Under the pieces are notes generated by a model. The model saw only the letters and a program-made list of their open reading frames with translations. It did no database searches and was not told the DNA's origin. Shown here in pieces: positions 1 to 5,031 of a DNA stretch of 5,377 nucleotides (position 1 is its first letter; each line of letters starts with the position of its first letter). A program made the position numbers and the translations under genes. Source of the stretch: Bacteroidales bacterium (GTDB taxonomy: Bacteria; Bacteroidota; Bacteroidia; Bacteroidales; UBA10428); contig JAFGOZ010000133.1 of NCBI GenBank assembly GCA_016926235.1, forward strand, positions 1 to 5,377. Direction: 5' to 3'.

Positions 1-86
1 ACAGAAAAATTAATATAATCTAACACCGCTCGGGTGGCCGGTTTTGAACTGCCCCCGACTGGCCGGTTTTAAAGTGCCCATTGACA
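1..86. mobile_element. Terminal part of an IS21-type insertion sequence
   Basis: Two copies of a repeat starting TGGCCGGTTTT, followed by GAACTGCCCCC and AAAGTGCCCAT respectively, begin at 35 and 60 (25 bp apart). The stretch closes with TTGACA at 81-86. Read on the other strand it starts TGTCAATGGGCACTTT. Multiple tandem repeats at a terminus that begins TG and ends CA are characteristic of IS21-family elements, where they bind the transposase IstA. No istA or istB coding sequence is in the window, so the body of the element must lie to the left. The exact boundary is inferred from the terminal CA. Whether this is the left or right end cannot be decided here. Its repeats differ from those at the right edge of the window, so the two edges are not copies of one element. 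Confidence 0.6.
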
Positions 87-282
87 CCTTAAGACAATTG
101 TGGATACAAATACCGGATATACATGTCAGCATCTCACCAGAGAAGCTGCCGGATTATTGGCAGACATAATCGAGAAAGGGCGGAGCAATGATTGATGAAA
201 AAGATATTGAACAGATCGACCATATTTATTCACAGCCTCTGAAATATTAAAGGATGAAATCTCGAGCAGATTGAAAAGATAA
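87..282 (+). pseudogene. Decayed short coding remnants beside the IS end
   Basis: One open frame runs out of the IS boundary to a TGA at 193-195 and ends with residues LLADIIEKGRSND. It overlaps an ATG at 188, which opens a 20-codon frame (MIDEKDIEQIDHIYSQPLKY) ending at TAA 248-250. If one base is added near 247 the second frame continues as LKDEISSRLKR to a TAA at 280-282, giving a small charged helical peptide. The ATGA overlap resembles adjacent genes of an operon, and the IS boundary would have removed the upstream part of the first one. I do not recognise either family. This could equally be chance open frame, so the call is weak. Confidence 0.22.
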
Positions 283-298
283 TTCAGGGATGCATTCT

Positions 299-340
299 AT
301 GTTGCTCTCTTCTGGCTTTATCATCCAGGGAGAGCAACAT
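299..340. repeat. Inverted repeat / hairpin downstream of the pectinesterase gene
   Basis: Arms ATGTTGCTCTC (299-309) and GAGAGCAACAT (330-340) are perfect reverse complements. The stem can continue with CTGG (312-315) against CCAG (325-328) around a 9-nt loop. It lies about 55 bp past the stop codon of the minus-strand pectinesterase and could end its transcript. No T-run follows on either strand, so a classical intrinsic terminator is not shown. A processed 3' end or a relic of an insertion is also possible. The rest of 87-394 holds no gene I can support. Confidence 0.5.
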
Positions 341-394
341 CATGTGCACAGTCCATGAACGGACATTACATTTTTCATAAGCAGCTGCAGCATT

Positions 395-2398
395 TCAGTG
401 AATGATAAGTTGTGCTTCCCGGCTTATGACAGAGCCGGCTTTATTCTTGATAAGAACCGTGTAATCGGCTATATCACTTTTTTGGGTATTCTGTATTATA
501 AGAACGAACTTTTTTTCTTTTTCCATTGGTTTGCCGTCTTTAAACCATTGAACGCCTGGCTCTGGAATGGCCGCGACTTTGACCGCGAATTCAGCTGTCC
601 CGCCTTTTTTGATTTTAGCTGTTTCCGGTTGGGATAAAATGATCGGTTTCATTGCCGGTGTCCAGCCTTCGAGAACATATGTCGGATTACTGTAATTGAC
701 GATGGTTTCTGCGTCTTTTTCCATGGTCAGTTGCCTGGAAATCGGGTGCCGTCGGCTCACATCGACCGGTCTGCCGTCGCTGAGACCGACACTGTTGTAT
801 TCCCAATAGTGAATATTCAATGTCCCATTTCCCTTGATATCCCATCCTACGGGATGAATGCCATCGAGCCTGCAATTGAGCAGAACTGCTTCTGCGTAAG
901 GATACCCCTTTCCGCGATTGTTATTTGTACGGGCGATTGTTGTTTGACCCGGTCCGATCTTCCGAAATTTACAGTTCAGAAAAACATTGCCGTGATTTGC
1001 CTGAGTATTACGGATCCATATGTGCGGTCCGTATGTCGAAATTAACTCGCAATCCCTGAAAAATGCGGGTCCGCGTCCAAGCACATTATCTCCGAAACCG
1101 GTAACCGCTGTATTCTCAAGATATAATGAACCGTTAATCTGAAGAGCGTCACCTGATCCATCAATACTGACATTGTAAACAATATTCTCCCTGCCCATGA
1201 GAAGAAGCCCTTCTGCCTGAGCAGGCTTTTCATTAATGGATTTTATTGTGAAGTTAACAAGAAAAATTCCGCTGCAGTTGTCACCTGTGAAAAAAGCACG
1301 ACGCGATGGAAAGGTTCCCGGCCATTCATTGGTTGCGATATTTACCGGATGCGGATTGAACACCTCATTGTTGGCATAGCAAACGATGACTTTTTCGCGA
1401 TCCTCTCCGAGGAAGGTAACGTTTGTTTTATTACGGAAATAGACGATTTCCTCATAAACTCCGTTCTTGATAAATATGGTTTTACGGTCCGGATTATCGT
1501 CCGGGATAAAGTCAATGGCGCCCTGCACTGTATTAAAATCTCCCGAACCGTCTTCAGCTACCACGAGCCGTTCTGAATCTGCCGGAGGCGGTGATTTCTT
1601 TGCGGTGAATGTCCAATCTGTTTTTTTTCTGATCTCTTTGAAACTGCCGCCCTTCAGTTTTAAAACTTCCGGATCGATCTGTATATAATATGTTTTGTCA
1701 TATTCAAGCAGATTGTGATGAGGGTATATGGTTGCAACGGTGTCGTGAATGATAAGCGGGTAAAAATGAAATCCATCGCTAAAGCGTCCGATAATGGTCA
1801 GTTGATAAGTATCCGGAGCAGGGAGGGCAGCGCCTGAAGGTGTGCCCAGCCTGGTATTTGCATTTGTAAAGTTGGTTGAATCATATTGATAAGGGATTGG
1901 CGTATAGGGTGCCCGATTGCGGTTCGGAACTTCGGGGCCGGGCGGTATGCTCATATCAAGGGAATCTACCAGTCTGTTATCAGAGGCATCATAAATACGA
2001 ATTTTGCCAGAGTCTCCCAATACCTGTTCAGTGTGAAAGGTGAGTTTCAGATGGGTGTCCGGATTGACATTTTTTGCTTTGTCTGCGGGTAACATCTTAT
2101 ACGTTTTAGAATCGTTTGAAGGTTTTTGCATACATGTGGTGCCAGAATATAATAAAATTTTACTATTTTCTATTGTTATTTTTGAAAGATCTATTTGAAA
2201 AACCCCAGAATAACTGTAACAACCAATTATCCTTGAAATATAATCATTTTTTCTATCTGTCTGTTTTAAGCGCAAAATACCTTTGGGTAGGCGCTGAAGA
2301 ACCTCTAACAGTAGTTTTTTGTTTAATATTTGAATTCCAATGAAATTGAATTGAAGGTAACTGCATTCCCATAGAGCCTGAAAACGTACCTGTTTCAT
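395..2398 (-). CDS. Pectinesterase-like carbohydrate esterase with Ig-like domains (main frame)
   Basis: A right-handed beta-helix pectin methylesterase homologue (CE8-like), predicted to remove methyl esters from pectin homogalacturonan outside the cytoplasm. Residues about 102-266 resemble a bacterial SbsA/Big_5-type Ig-like domain (PADKAKNVNPDTHLKLTF). Residues about 276-585 are the esterase, with GSGDFNTVQGAID (284-296) and NGVYEE (312-317). Residues about 585-667 are an I-set-like Ig domain (W618, DIADYT 642-647) without the usual cysteines. Family active-site positions visible are Gln394 (QAEG), Asp417 (GSGDAL), Asp437 (GDNVLG) and Arg490 (IART). The Gln that normally precedes the first Asp in the QDT motif is Gly416. 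The first ~48 residues look unnatural, and the ATG at 2398 has no Shine-Dalgarno sequence. The true beginning is probably the lipoprotein frame starting at 2588, joined by a one-base frameshift; the joined protein would be about 730 residues. The codons upstream of about 2120 are far more AT-rich than the esterase part. Family assignment is strong; activity is uncertain. Confidence 0.85.
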   Translation of the reverse strand: MKQVRFQALWECSYLQFNFIGIQILNKKLLLEVLQRLPKGILRLKQTDRKNDYISRIIGCYSYSGVFQIDLSKITIENSKILLYSGTTCMQKPSNDSKTYKMLPADKAKNVNPDTHLKLTFHTEQVLGDSGKIRIYDASDNRLVDSLDMSIPPGPEVPNRNRAPYTPIPYQYDSTNFTNANTRLGTPSGAALPAPDTYQLTIIGRFSDGFHFYPLIIHDTVATIYPHHNLLEYDKTYYIQIDPEVLKLKGGSFKEIRKKTDWTFTAKKSPPPADSERLVVAEDGSGDFNTVQGAIDFIPDDNPDRKTIFIKNGVYEEIVYFRNKTNVTFLGEDREKVIVCYANNEVFNPHPVNIATNEWPGTFPSRRAFFTGDNCSGIFLVNFTIKSINEKPAQAEGLLLMGRENIVYNVSIDGSGDALQINGSLYLENTAVTGFGDNVLGRGPAFFRDCELISTYGPHIWIRNTQANHGNVFLNCKFRKIGPGQTTIARTNNNRGKGYPYAEAVLLNCRLDGIHPVGWDIKGNGTLNIHYWEYNSVGLSDGRPVDVSRRHPISRQLTMEKDAETIVNYSNPTYVLEGWTPAMKPIILSQPETAKIKKGGTAEFAVKVAAIPEPGVQWFKDGKPMEKEKKFVLIIQNTQKSDIADYTVLIKNKAGSVISREAQLIIH

Positions 2399-2588
2399 TC
2401 GTTATACAATTTAATCCATTTTTAATCATATCTGGTCTTGTAACAATGATTATCTCATCGTCATTTAGTGATGATAATGAATTACTATCCATAATTAAAT
2501 GAGAAGTTGAAGCACAACCAATTAATAGAATAATAACAATAAGAGTAATCATGGATCCAGGTACACAATATCTTTTTTTAGTTTTCAT
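2253..2588 (-). CDS. Lipoprotein signal-bearing 5' part of the split pectinesterase gene
   Basis: A 111-residue frame that carries the only good translation start for the minus-strand gene: AAGGAGG (+ strand 2594-2600) five bases before the ATG. The N terminus is a type II signal peptide: KTKKR, a hydrophobic run ITLIVIILLIG (14-24) and the lipobox LIGC with Cys25. The mature protein starts Cys-Ala-Ser and lacks Asp at +2, which by the E. coli rule would favour the outer membrane. The rest (to FALKTDR) matches no family I know. It stops at TAG 2253-2255. If one A is removed from the AAAA run encoded by 2264-2267, FALK continues into QTDRKNDY of the pectinesterase frame. I infer one lipoprotein gene broken by a one-base insertion or by a sequencing error. 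A separate small lipoprotein gene overlapping the esterase is the alternative. Confidence 0.65.
   Translation of the reverse strand: MKTKKRYCVPGSMITLIVIILLIGCASTSHLIMDSNSLSSLNDDEIIIVTRPDMIKNGLNCITNETGTFSGSMGMQLPSIQFHWNSNIKQKTTVRGSSAPTQRYFALKTDR
2264..2267 (-). other. Probable frameshift site joining lipoprotein and esterase frames
   Basis: Read on the minus strand, the sequence is CTT AAA ACA GAC AGA TAG in the lipoprotein frame and TTA AAA CAG ACA GAT AGA in the esterase frame. Losing one A of the AAAA run (TTTT on the plus strand) restores a continuous reading frame just before the TAG. The predicted lipoprotein signal and the esterase domains are then in one protein. A programmed event would need a +1 or -2 shift. 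There is no -1 slippery heptamer in the right phase. Confidence 0.55.
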
Positions 2589-2593
2589 TTTAA

Positions 2594-2600
2594 CCTCCTT
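2594..2600 (-). promoter_or_regulatory. Ribosome binding site of the lipoprotein start
   Basis: The minus strand reads AAGGAGG, then TTAAA, then ATG at 2588-2586. This near-perfect Shine-Dalgarno at ideal spacing decides the start of the gene. The ATG at 2398 in the main esterase frame has no comparable site upstream. Confidence 0.8.
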
Positions 2601-2626
2601 TTTACTTGTGCTCTATCTCAAAACGT

Positions 2627-2655
2627 ATTATATTACACTATAATTGTGCACAAAT
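2627..2655 (-). promoter_or_regulatory. Candidate promoter for the lipoprotein-esterase gene
   Basis: On the minus strand, TATAAT (plus-strand 2627-2632) lies about 40 bp upstream of the ATG at 2588. A TTGTGC hexamer (plus-strand 2648-2653) lies 15 bp further upstream as a possible but imperfect -35. It overlaps the palindrome shared with the divergent antitoxin promoter. Confidence 0.4.
2639..2653 (+). promoter_or_regulatory. -10 box and palindromic operator candidate before vapB
   Basis: TATAAT at 2639-2644 is a consensus -10 box 32 bp before the vapB ATG. No good -35 is seen 16-18 bp upstream of it. TTGTGCACAA at 2644-2653 is a perfect 10-bp palindrome abutting the -10. Antitoxins of VapB type usually repress their own promoter through such sites, so this is a plausible operator. 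It sits between divergent genes and could affect both. The half-sequence ATTGTGCA recurs after vapC at 3332-3338. Confidence 0.45.
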
Positions 2656-2676
2656 AATCAGTGTTAGGAGGCAGCT

Positions 2677-2898
2677 ATGTTAAAGAACATTACTCTAAGT
2701 GCTGAAGCAGAGCTTATTCAAAAAGCTCGTGAAAAGGCAAACAAAGAACATACGACATTGAACGCTAATTTTAGACAATGGCTTAAACAGTATATTCACC
2801 GAAATACTAAAACCATTGACTATCACACCTTTATGAAAAAACTTGATTATGTTTCTCCCGGTCGTCATTTCTCAAGAGGGGAATTAAATGAACGGTAA
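2677..2898 (+). CDS. vapB: VapB-type ribbon-helix-helix antitoxin
   Basis: A 73-residue protein that should neutralise the VapC toxin encoded immediately after it and probably represses its own promoter. The first ~47 residues have the ribbon-helix-helix pattern: a short strand (MLKNITLSA), helix (EAELIQKAREKANKE), turn and second helix (TTLNANFRQWLKQYI). This closely matches VapB antitoxins of VapBC pairs. The C-terminal third (YVSPGRHFSRGELNER) is the likely toxin-binding tail. AGGAGG at 2666-2671, five bases before ATG, fixes the start. The last 11 bases overlap the first codons of vapC, a translational-coupling arrangement typical of TA pairs. Composition is AT-rich like the other TA genes here. 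Confidence 0.85.
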   Translation: MLKNITLSAEAELIQKAREKANKEHTTLNANFRQWLKQYIHRNTKTIDYHTFMKKLDYVSPGRHFSRGELNER

Positions 2899-3319
2899 AT
2901 ATTTTATAGATACAAACATATTCGTCTATACTTTTGACAACAAAGAACCCGATAAAAACAAGATATCGAATGAAATTGTTGCTGAAGCACTTGAAAATTC
3001 GACCGGAATTATAAGCTATCAAGTTATTCAAGAGTTTATAAATGTTTCAATAAAAAAATTTGCATCTCCTTTATCTTTTATTGATTGTCAAAAGTATTTG
3101 AATGTTGTATTAGAACCACTCTGCGAAGTTTTTTCAAGTATTGAGTTATATCATCAAGCATTAGATGTAATGGAACGATGGCAATATTCATTCTACGATT
3201 CCTTGATTATTACTGCAGCCCTCAAAGCACAGTGCAAACTTCTATATTCTGAAGATCTTCGACATGATCATAAAATTCAAAACATAACTATTTTGAATCC
3301 TTTTATTACTAGGCCATAA
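2888..3319 (+). CDS. vapC: VapC-type PIN-domain toxin (ribonuclease)
   Basis: A 143-residue PIN-domain protein of the usual VapC length. VapC toxins are Mg2+-dependent endoribonucleases that cleave tRNA or rRNA and arrest growth when the antitoxin is lost. The sequence shows the canonical acidic set: Asp8 in YFIDTNIFVY, Glu49 in YQVIQEFINV, Asp104 in FYDSLIITAAL and Asp123 in LLYSEDLRH. The gene therefore looks intact and potentially active. It begins inside the 3' end of vapB (11-base overlap) and has no strong separate ribosome binding site beyond AGAGGGGAATTAA (2875-2887), so it is probably made by coupling. Its RNA target cannot be read from the sequence. Confidence 0.9.
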   Translation: MNGKYFIDTNIFVYTFDNKEPDKNKISNEIVAEALENSTGIISYQVIQEFINVSIKKFASPLSFIDCQKYLNVVLEPLCEVFSSIELYHQALDVMERWQYSFYDSLIITAALKAQCKLLYSEDLRHDHKIQNITILNPFITRP

Positions 3320-3599
3320 CATCTGTCTCAATTGTGCATTTGGGGTATGTGAGGGGTGGATGCATCAATTGCAGACACTCACCTCTTCACAAGCACTGGG
3401 TTTCAAGGCTTCAACGACCCATTTTCACAATTTCATTACTTTGTTTTTTAACTCGTTTCCTCTTACCCAATTAAAATACAAGAATCGTTTTTTTATATAT
3501 AATTAAAAGCGAGAATTATGCATACAATAGCTAATTATCAAGAGTAAGGGAGAAATTAATCCAATATAAATCAAAAATGATTTTAATTTTCATAATTCA
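3320..3599. other. Gene-free spacer between TA modules 1 and 2
   Basis: No supportable gene on either strand. Besides the inverted repeat at 3324-3377, there is a short hairpin TGGGT (3397-3401) / ACCCA (3417-3421) followed by TTTT, a weak candidate terminator for vapBC. From about 3430 to 3600 the sequence is very AT-rich, with no recognisable motif until the promoter of the next module. Confidence 0.5.
3324..3377. repeat. Bulged inverted repeat after vapC
   Basis: TGTCTCAATTGTGCAT (3324-3339) pairs with ATGCATCAATTGCAGACA (3360-3377) over 16 positions, leaving one unpaired base at each of two places in the right arm (A3365? region and G/C near 3372). The loop is 20 nt and G-rich. It starts 5 bp after the vapC stop codon. 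No T-run follows. It may be a transcript-end structure, a small mobile palindrome or a decayed recombination site. This stretch to about 3425 is more G+C-rich than its surroundings, suggesting an inserted fragment. Confidence 0.5.
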
Positions 3600-3661
3600 A
3601 CTTGATTTACTTTGCATAATAATGTACATTATAAAGTAAATAATAGTTATAACAATAGGAG
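3600..3661 (+). promoter_or_regulatory. Promoter, palindromic operator and RBS of TA module 2
   Basis: TTGATT (3602-3607) and TACATT (3625-3630), 17 bp apart, form a good sigma-70-type promoter. ATAATGTACATTAT (3619-3632) is a perfect 14-bp palindrome covering the -10 box. A further 8-bp palindrome, GTTATAAC, is at 3646-3653. AGGAG (3657-3661) is five bases before the ATG at 3667. A palindrome on the -10 is what is expected for autorepression by a Phd/YefM antitoxin or its toxin complex; binding itself is inferred. Confidence 0.6.
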
Positions 3662-3666
3662 ATATC

Positions 3667-3957
3667 ATGGAAACCTTAGATATAAAAAATATCAAACCTC
3701 TCACTGATTTCCGAAAGAATATGAAAGAATATATCAGTGAACTTAAAAGTAATAAAAAACCAATTATTCTAACTCAGCACGGCAAAGGAACGGCTGTTAT
3801 TTTAGATGCTGATAAATATCAAGAACTCCAAGATCAAATTGACTTTATGAGAAAAGTGGCCCTCGGACTAGATGATATTAAAAACAATCGTATTCATCCT
3901 TTTTCCGAAGCCATTAATGAAATTGATAATATGATATCACAAACTGAGAAAAAATGA
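3667..3957 (+). CDS. Phd/YefM-type antitoxin
   Basis: A 96-residue antitoxin predicted to bind DNA with its N-terminal half and the downstream toxin with its C-terminal half. Residues 7-54 carry the Phd/YefM pattern: KPLTDFRKNMKEYISEL (a helix following the first strand), then KPIILTQHGKGTAVILDADK (31-50), with the typical 'P-I-x-x-T-x-x-G-x-x-x-A-V-I' hairpin, and YQEL. The tail (residues 55-96) is charged and helical, as expected for a toxin-wrapping segment. Its stop codon overlaps the toxin start as ATGA (3954-3957), a classic coupled pair. The start is supported by AGGAG at 3657-3661. Confidence 0.88.
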   Translation: METLDIKNIKPLTDFRKNMKEYISELKSNKKPIILTQHGKGTAVILDADKYQELQDQIDFMRKVALGLDDIKNNRIHPFSEAINEIDNMISQTEKK

Positions 3958-4238
3958 AAGTATTTATCTCTTCAAACGCAAAATTAGATTTATATGAAAC
4001 CTTGCAATATATTGCTGATGATAATCCGAAGGCTGTACGCGATTGGTTCAAAGATATTAAAGATACCATAAAAAAACTTTCGTCTTTTCATAATCTTGGG
4101 CGAATTGTACCTGAATATTCTGATGATACAATTCGAGAAGTCATTAAAGGTCAATACCGGATTGTTTATCGAATTAATATAAATAATGATACTATTTGTA
4201 TTCTCGCAGTTCATCATTCAAAGAGAGACCTACCATAA
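3954..4238 (+). CDS. ParE/RelE-superfamily toxin
   Basis: A 94-residue small basic protein of the usual length for ParE/RelE toxins. Visible family features are SSNAKLDLYETLQYIADDNP (7-25) forming the two N-terminal helices, NLGRIVPEY (47-55), REVIKGQYRIVYRI (61-74, the conserved sheet) and ILAVHHSKRDL (83-93), a C-terminal strand like the VxxVxHxxRxx end of ParE-type members. ParE proteins poison DNA gyrase while RelE proteins cut mRNA on the ribosome. The LGRxVPE motif and the HHSKRD end lean toward ParE, but the target is not decidable here. It overlaps its antitoxin by four bases and appears intact. Confidence 0.85.
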   Translation: MKVFISSNAKLDLYETLQYIADDNPKAVRDWFKDIKDTIKKLSSFHNLGRIVPEYSDDTIREVIKGQYRIVYRININNDTICILAVHHSKRDLP

Positions 4239-4252
4239 ATAGTAAGGTTGTG

Positions 4253-4353
4253 CTAATCGGGTGGATGACGAGCGCCCTCAGGGCGTCTCTTCGATCCGCT
4301 GGTTGTGAGGCGCTTTGTGCCGAACAGCAGATTTTCGTCATCCGCCCGATTGG
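4253..4353. repeat. 101-bp palindromic element (MITE- or REP-like)
   Basis: AATCGGGTGGATGACGA (4255-4271) and TCGTCATCCGCCCGATT (4335-4351) are reverse complements over 17 bp with one T-G wobble, extendable by two pairs. Inside are a second hairpin, CGCCCT-C-AGGGCG (4273-4285), and a longer pairing of AGCGCC (4271-4276) with GGCGCT (4309-4314). The element is much richer in G+C than the TA genes on either side. It starts 14 bp after the module 2 toxin stop. It lacks a T-run, so a plain terminator is unlikely. I call it an inserted non-coding palindromic element. It could also act as a structured 3' end. Confidence 0.6.
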
Positions 4354-4508
4354 GGCTGTATCAAAAGTTAAAAAAACAGGATAAACCATGGAGTTCACAG
4401 AGGAGGCACAGAGAACACAAAGGATTAATAATATTCAAATTATATTTGTGAACTTTATGGTTGCTTTGTGCTCTTTGTGGTTGTCTTTTATGCTTTTGAT
4501 ACAGCTCC
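4352..4508. mobile_element. 157-bp MITE-like element with 16-bp terminal inverted repeats
   Basis: GGGGCTGTATCAAAAG (4352-4367) and CTTTTGATACAGCTCC (4493-4508) are inverted repeats with one mismatch. The interior is also imperfectly self-complementary. The left half has AACCATGGAGTTCACAGAGG and the right half, read in reverse, has AACCACAAAGAGCACAAAG with the same AACCAnnnAG..CACA rhythm, and the centre is AT-rich and palindromic. It contains no transposase, which fits a miniature inverted-repeat transposable element moved in trans. Its left end abuts or shares bases with the preceding palindrome. I see no clear target duplication directly at its ends. Confidence 0.65.
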
Positions 4509-4690
4509 GACGGCGTGTTTCAGTGGTTGTGCTCCAAGAGTTGCTTTCAGATTACACGATTTTGGACCGAACTTTCAAAATTAGAATTTAGTGGTACGCG
4601 TTGACAATCCACTACAAACGCATCGTTAAACGTTAGACATTCGTTTTTACTTATCAAGCCCATCTAGATATTGACTGTGATATTTGTGAA
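4509..4690. other. Spacer with an attC-like 3' motif and small hairpin
   Basis: No supportable gene. CGTTAGAC at 4631-4638 fits the integron attC R' box (core GTTRRRY, usually CGTTARRC), and it is preceded by a hairpin TAGTGG (4589-4594) / CCACTA (4609-4614) with a 14-nt loop. I cannot find the matching RYYYAAC box upstream in a pairing position (the closest is ACCGAAC at about 4565-4571), so an intact attC is not demonstrated. A 9-bp word GGTTGTGCT at 4525-4533 also occurs at 4246-4254, flanking the two palindromic elements. Confidence 0.25.
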
Positions 4691-4694
4691 ATTA

Positions 4695-4760
4695 ACTTGA
4701 TTCCTTTGTTATATACATGTATATTGTATGTACAATAGTAACTACAATATTTATGGAGAA
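4695..4760 (+). promoter_or_regulatory. Promoter, palindromic operators and RBS of TA module 3
   Basis: TTGATT (4697-4702) and TATATT (4720-4725) are exactly 17 bp apart. A perfect 14-bp palindrome ATATACATGTATAT (4711-4724) overlaps the -10. An adjacent interrupted palindrome ATTGTA-TG-TACAAT covers 4723-4736. GGAGAA (4755-4760) lies six bases before the ATG at 4767 and so selects that start over the in-frame ATG at 4728, which lies inside the operator region. Confidence 0.65.
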
Positions 4761-4766
4761 TCAAAC

Positions 4767-5030
4767 ATGCAATTCGTAAATATCCGTGAACTAAGTCGAG
4801 CCACTTCAAAATATGTAAAAATAGCAAATGAGAATGATGAAGTTATTGTTACTCGTAACGGACATCCTTATGCTATTTTACAACGAATTGATGATAATGA
4901 GCTCGAAGATTATATTTTAGCGAAACATCTCAGCTTAAATAAAGATTTTAAAACTGCTCAAAATGAATATCGAAAGGGTAAAACTGTAAACGCTCGAAAT
5001 TTAATTGACCAAATAGATAAAGAGCAATAG
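4767..5030 (+). CDS. Phd/YefM-type antitoxin of module 3
   Basis: An 87-residue antitoxin, counted from the ATG at 4767. The in-frame ATG at 4728 would add 13 asparagine/tyrosine-rich residues read from the operator and has no ribosome binding site. The N-terminal half matches the Phd/YefM DNA-binding fold: MQFVNIRELSRATSKYV (strand plus helix, residues 1-17), then DEVIVTRNGHPYAILQRID (24-42), with the family's 'VT-NG-P-A-L' hairpin. The C-terminal half is charged, helical and likely toxin-binding. It is distinct in sequence from the module 2 antitoxin despite the same fold. The stop codon is one base before the toxin ATG, so the two genes are cotranscribed and probably coupled. Autorepression through the palindromes at 4711-4736 is inferred. 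Confidence 0.87.
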   Translation: MQFVNIRELSRATSKYVKIANENDEVIVTRNGHPYAILQRIDDNELEDYILAKHLSLNKDFKTAQNEYRKGKTVNARNLIDQIDKEQ

Positions 5031-5031
5031 A

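Noticed and set aside
2245..2275. Programmed ribosomal frameshifting to make the lipoprotein-esterase
   Set aside because: The needed shift is +1 or -2, with no -1 slippery heptamer in phase and no clear downstream structure; a simple one-base indel is more economical.
398..2343. Several plus-strand open frames and short minus-strand frames within the esterase gene
   Set aside because: They lie opposite or out of frame within a gene with clear domain matches and have no ribosome binding sites or recognisable products.
2831..3031. Minus-strand frame opposite vapB/vapC
   Set aside because: Antisense shadow of a well-supported PIN-domain gene.
3330..3430. Minus-strand peptide (WVVEALKPSACEEVSVCN) as a transposase remnant
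   Set aside because: Very short, ended by stops on both sides and not matched to a family I can name; only the higher G+C hints at an inserted fragment.
3990..4217. Minus-strand frame opposite the module 2 toxin
   Set aside because: Antisense shadow of a well-supported toxin gene.
4192..4398. Overlapping open frames on both strands across 4192-4398
   Set aside because: They are by-products of the palindromic element at 4253-4353, which opens frames on both strands; they overlap the toxin end and the MITE.
4388..4591. 67-codon plus-strand open frame starting MEFTEEAQRTQR
   Set aside because: It begins inside the MITE-like element and follows its repeat words; no ribosome binding site at proper spacing and no family resemblance.
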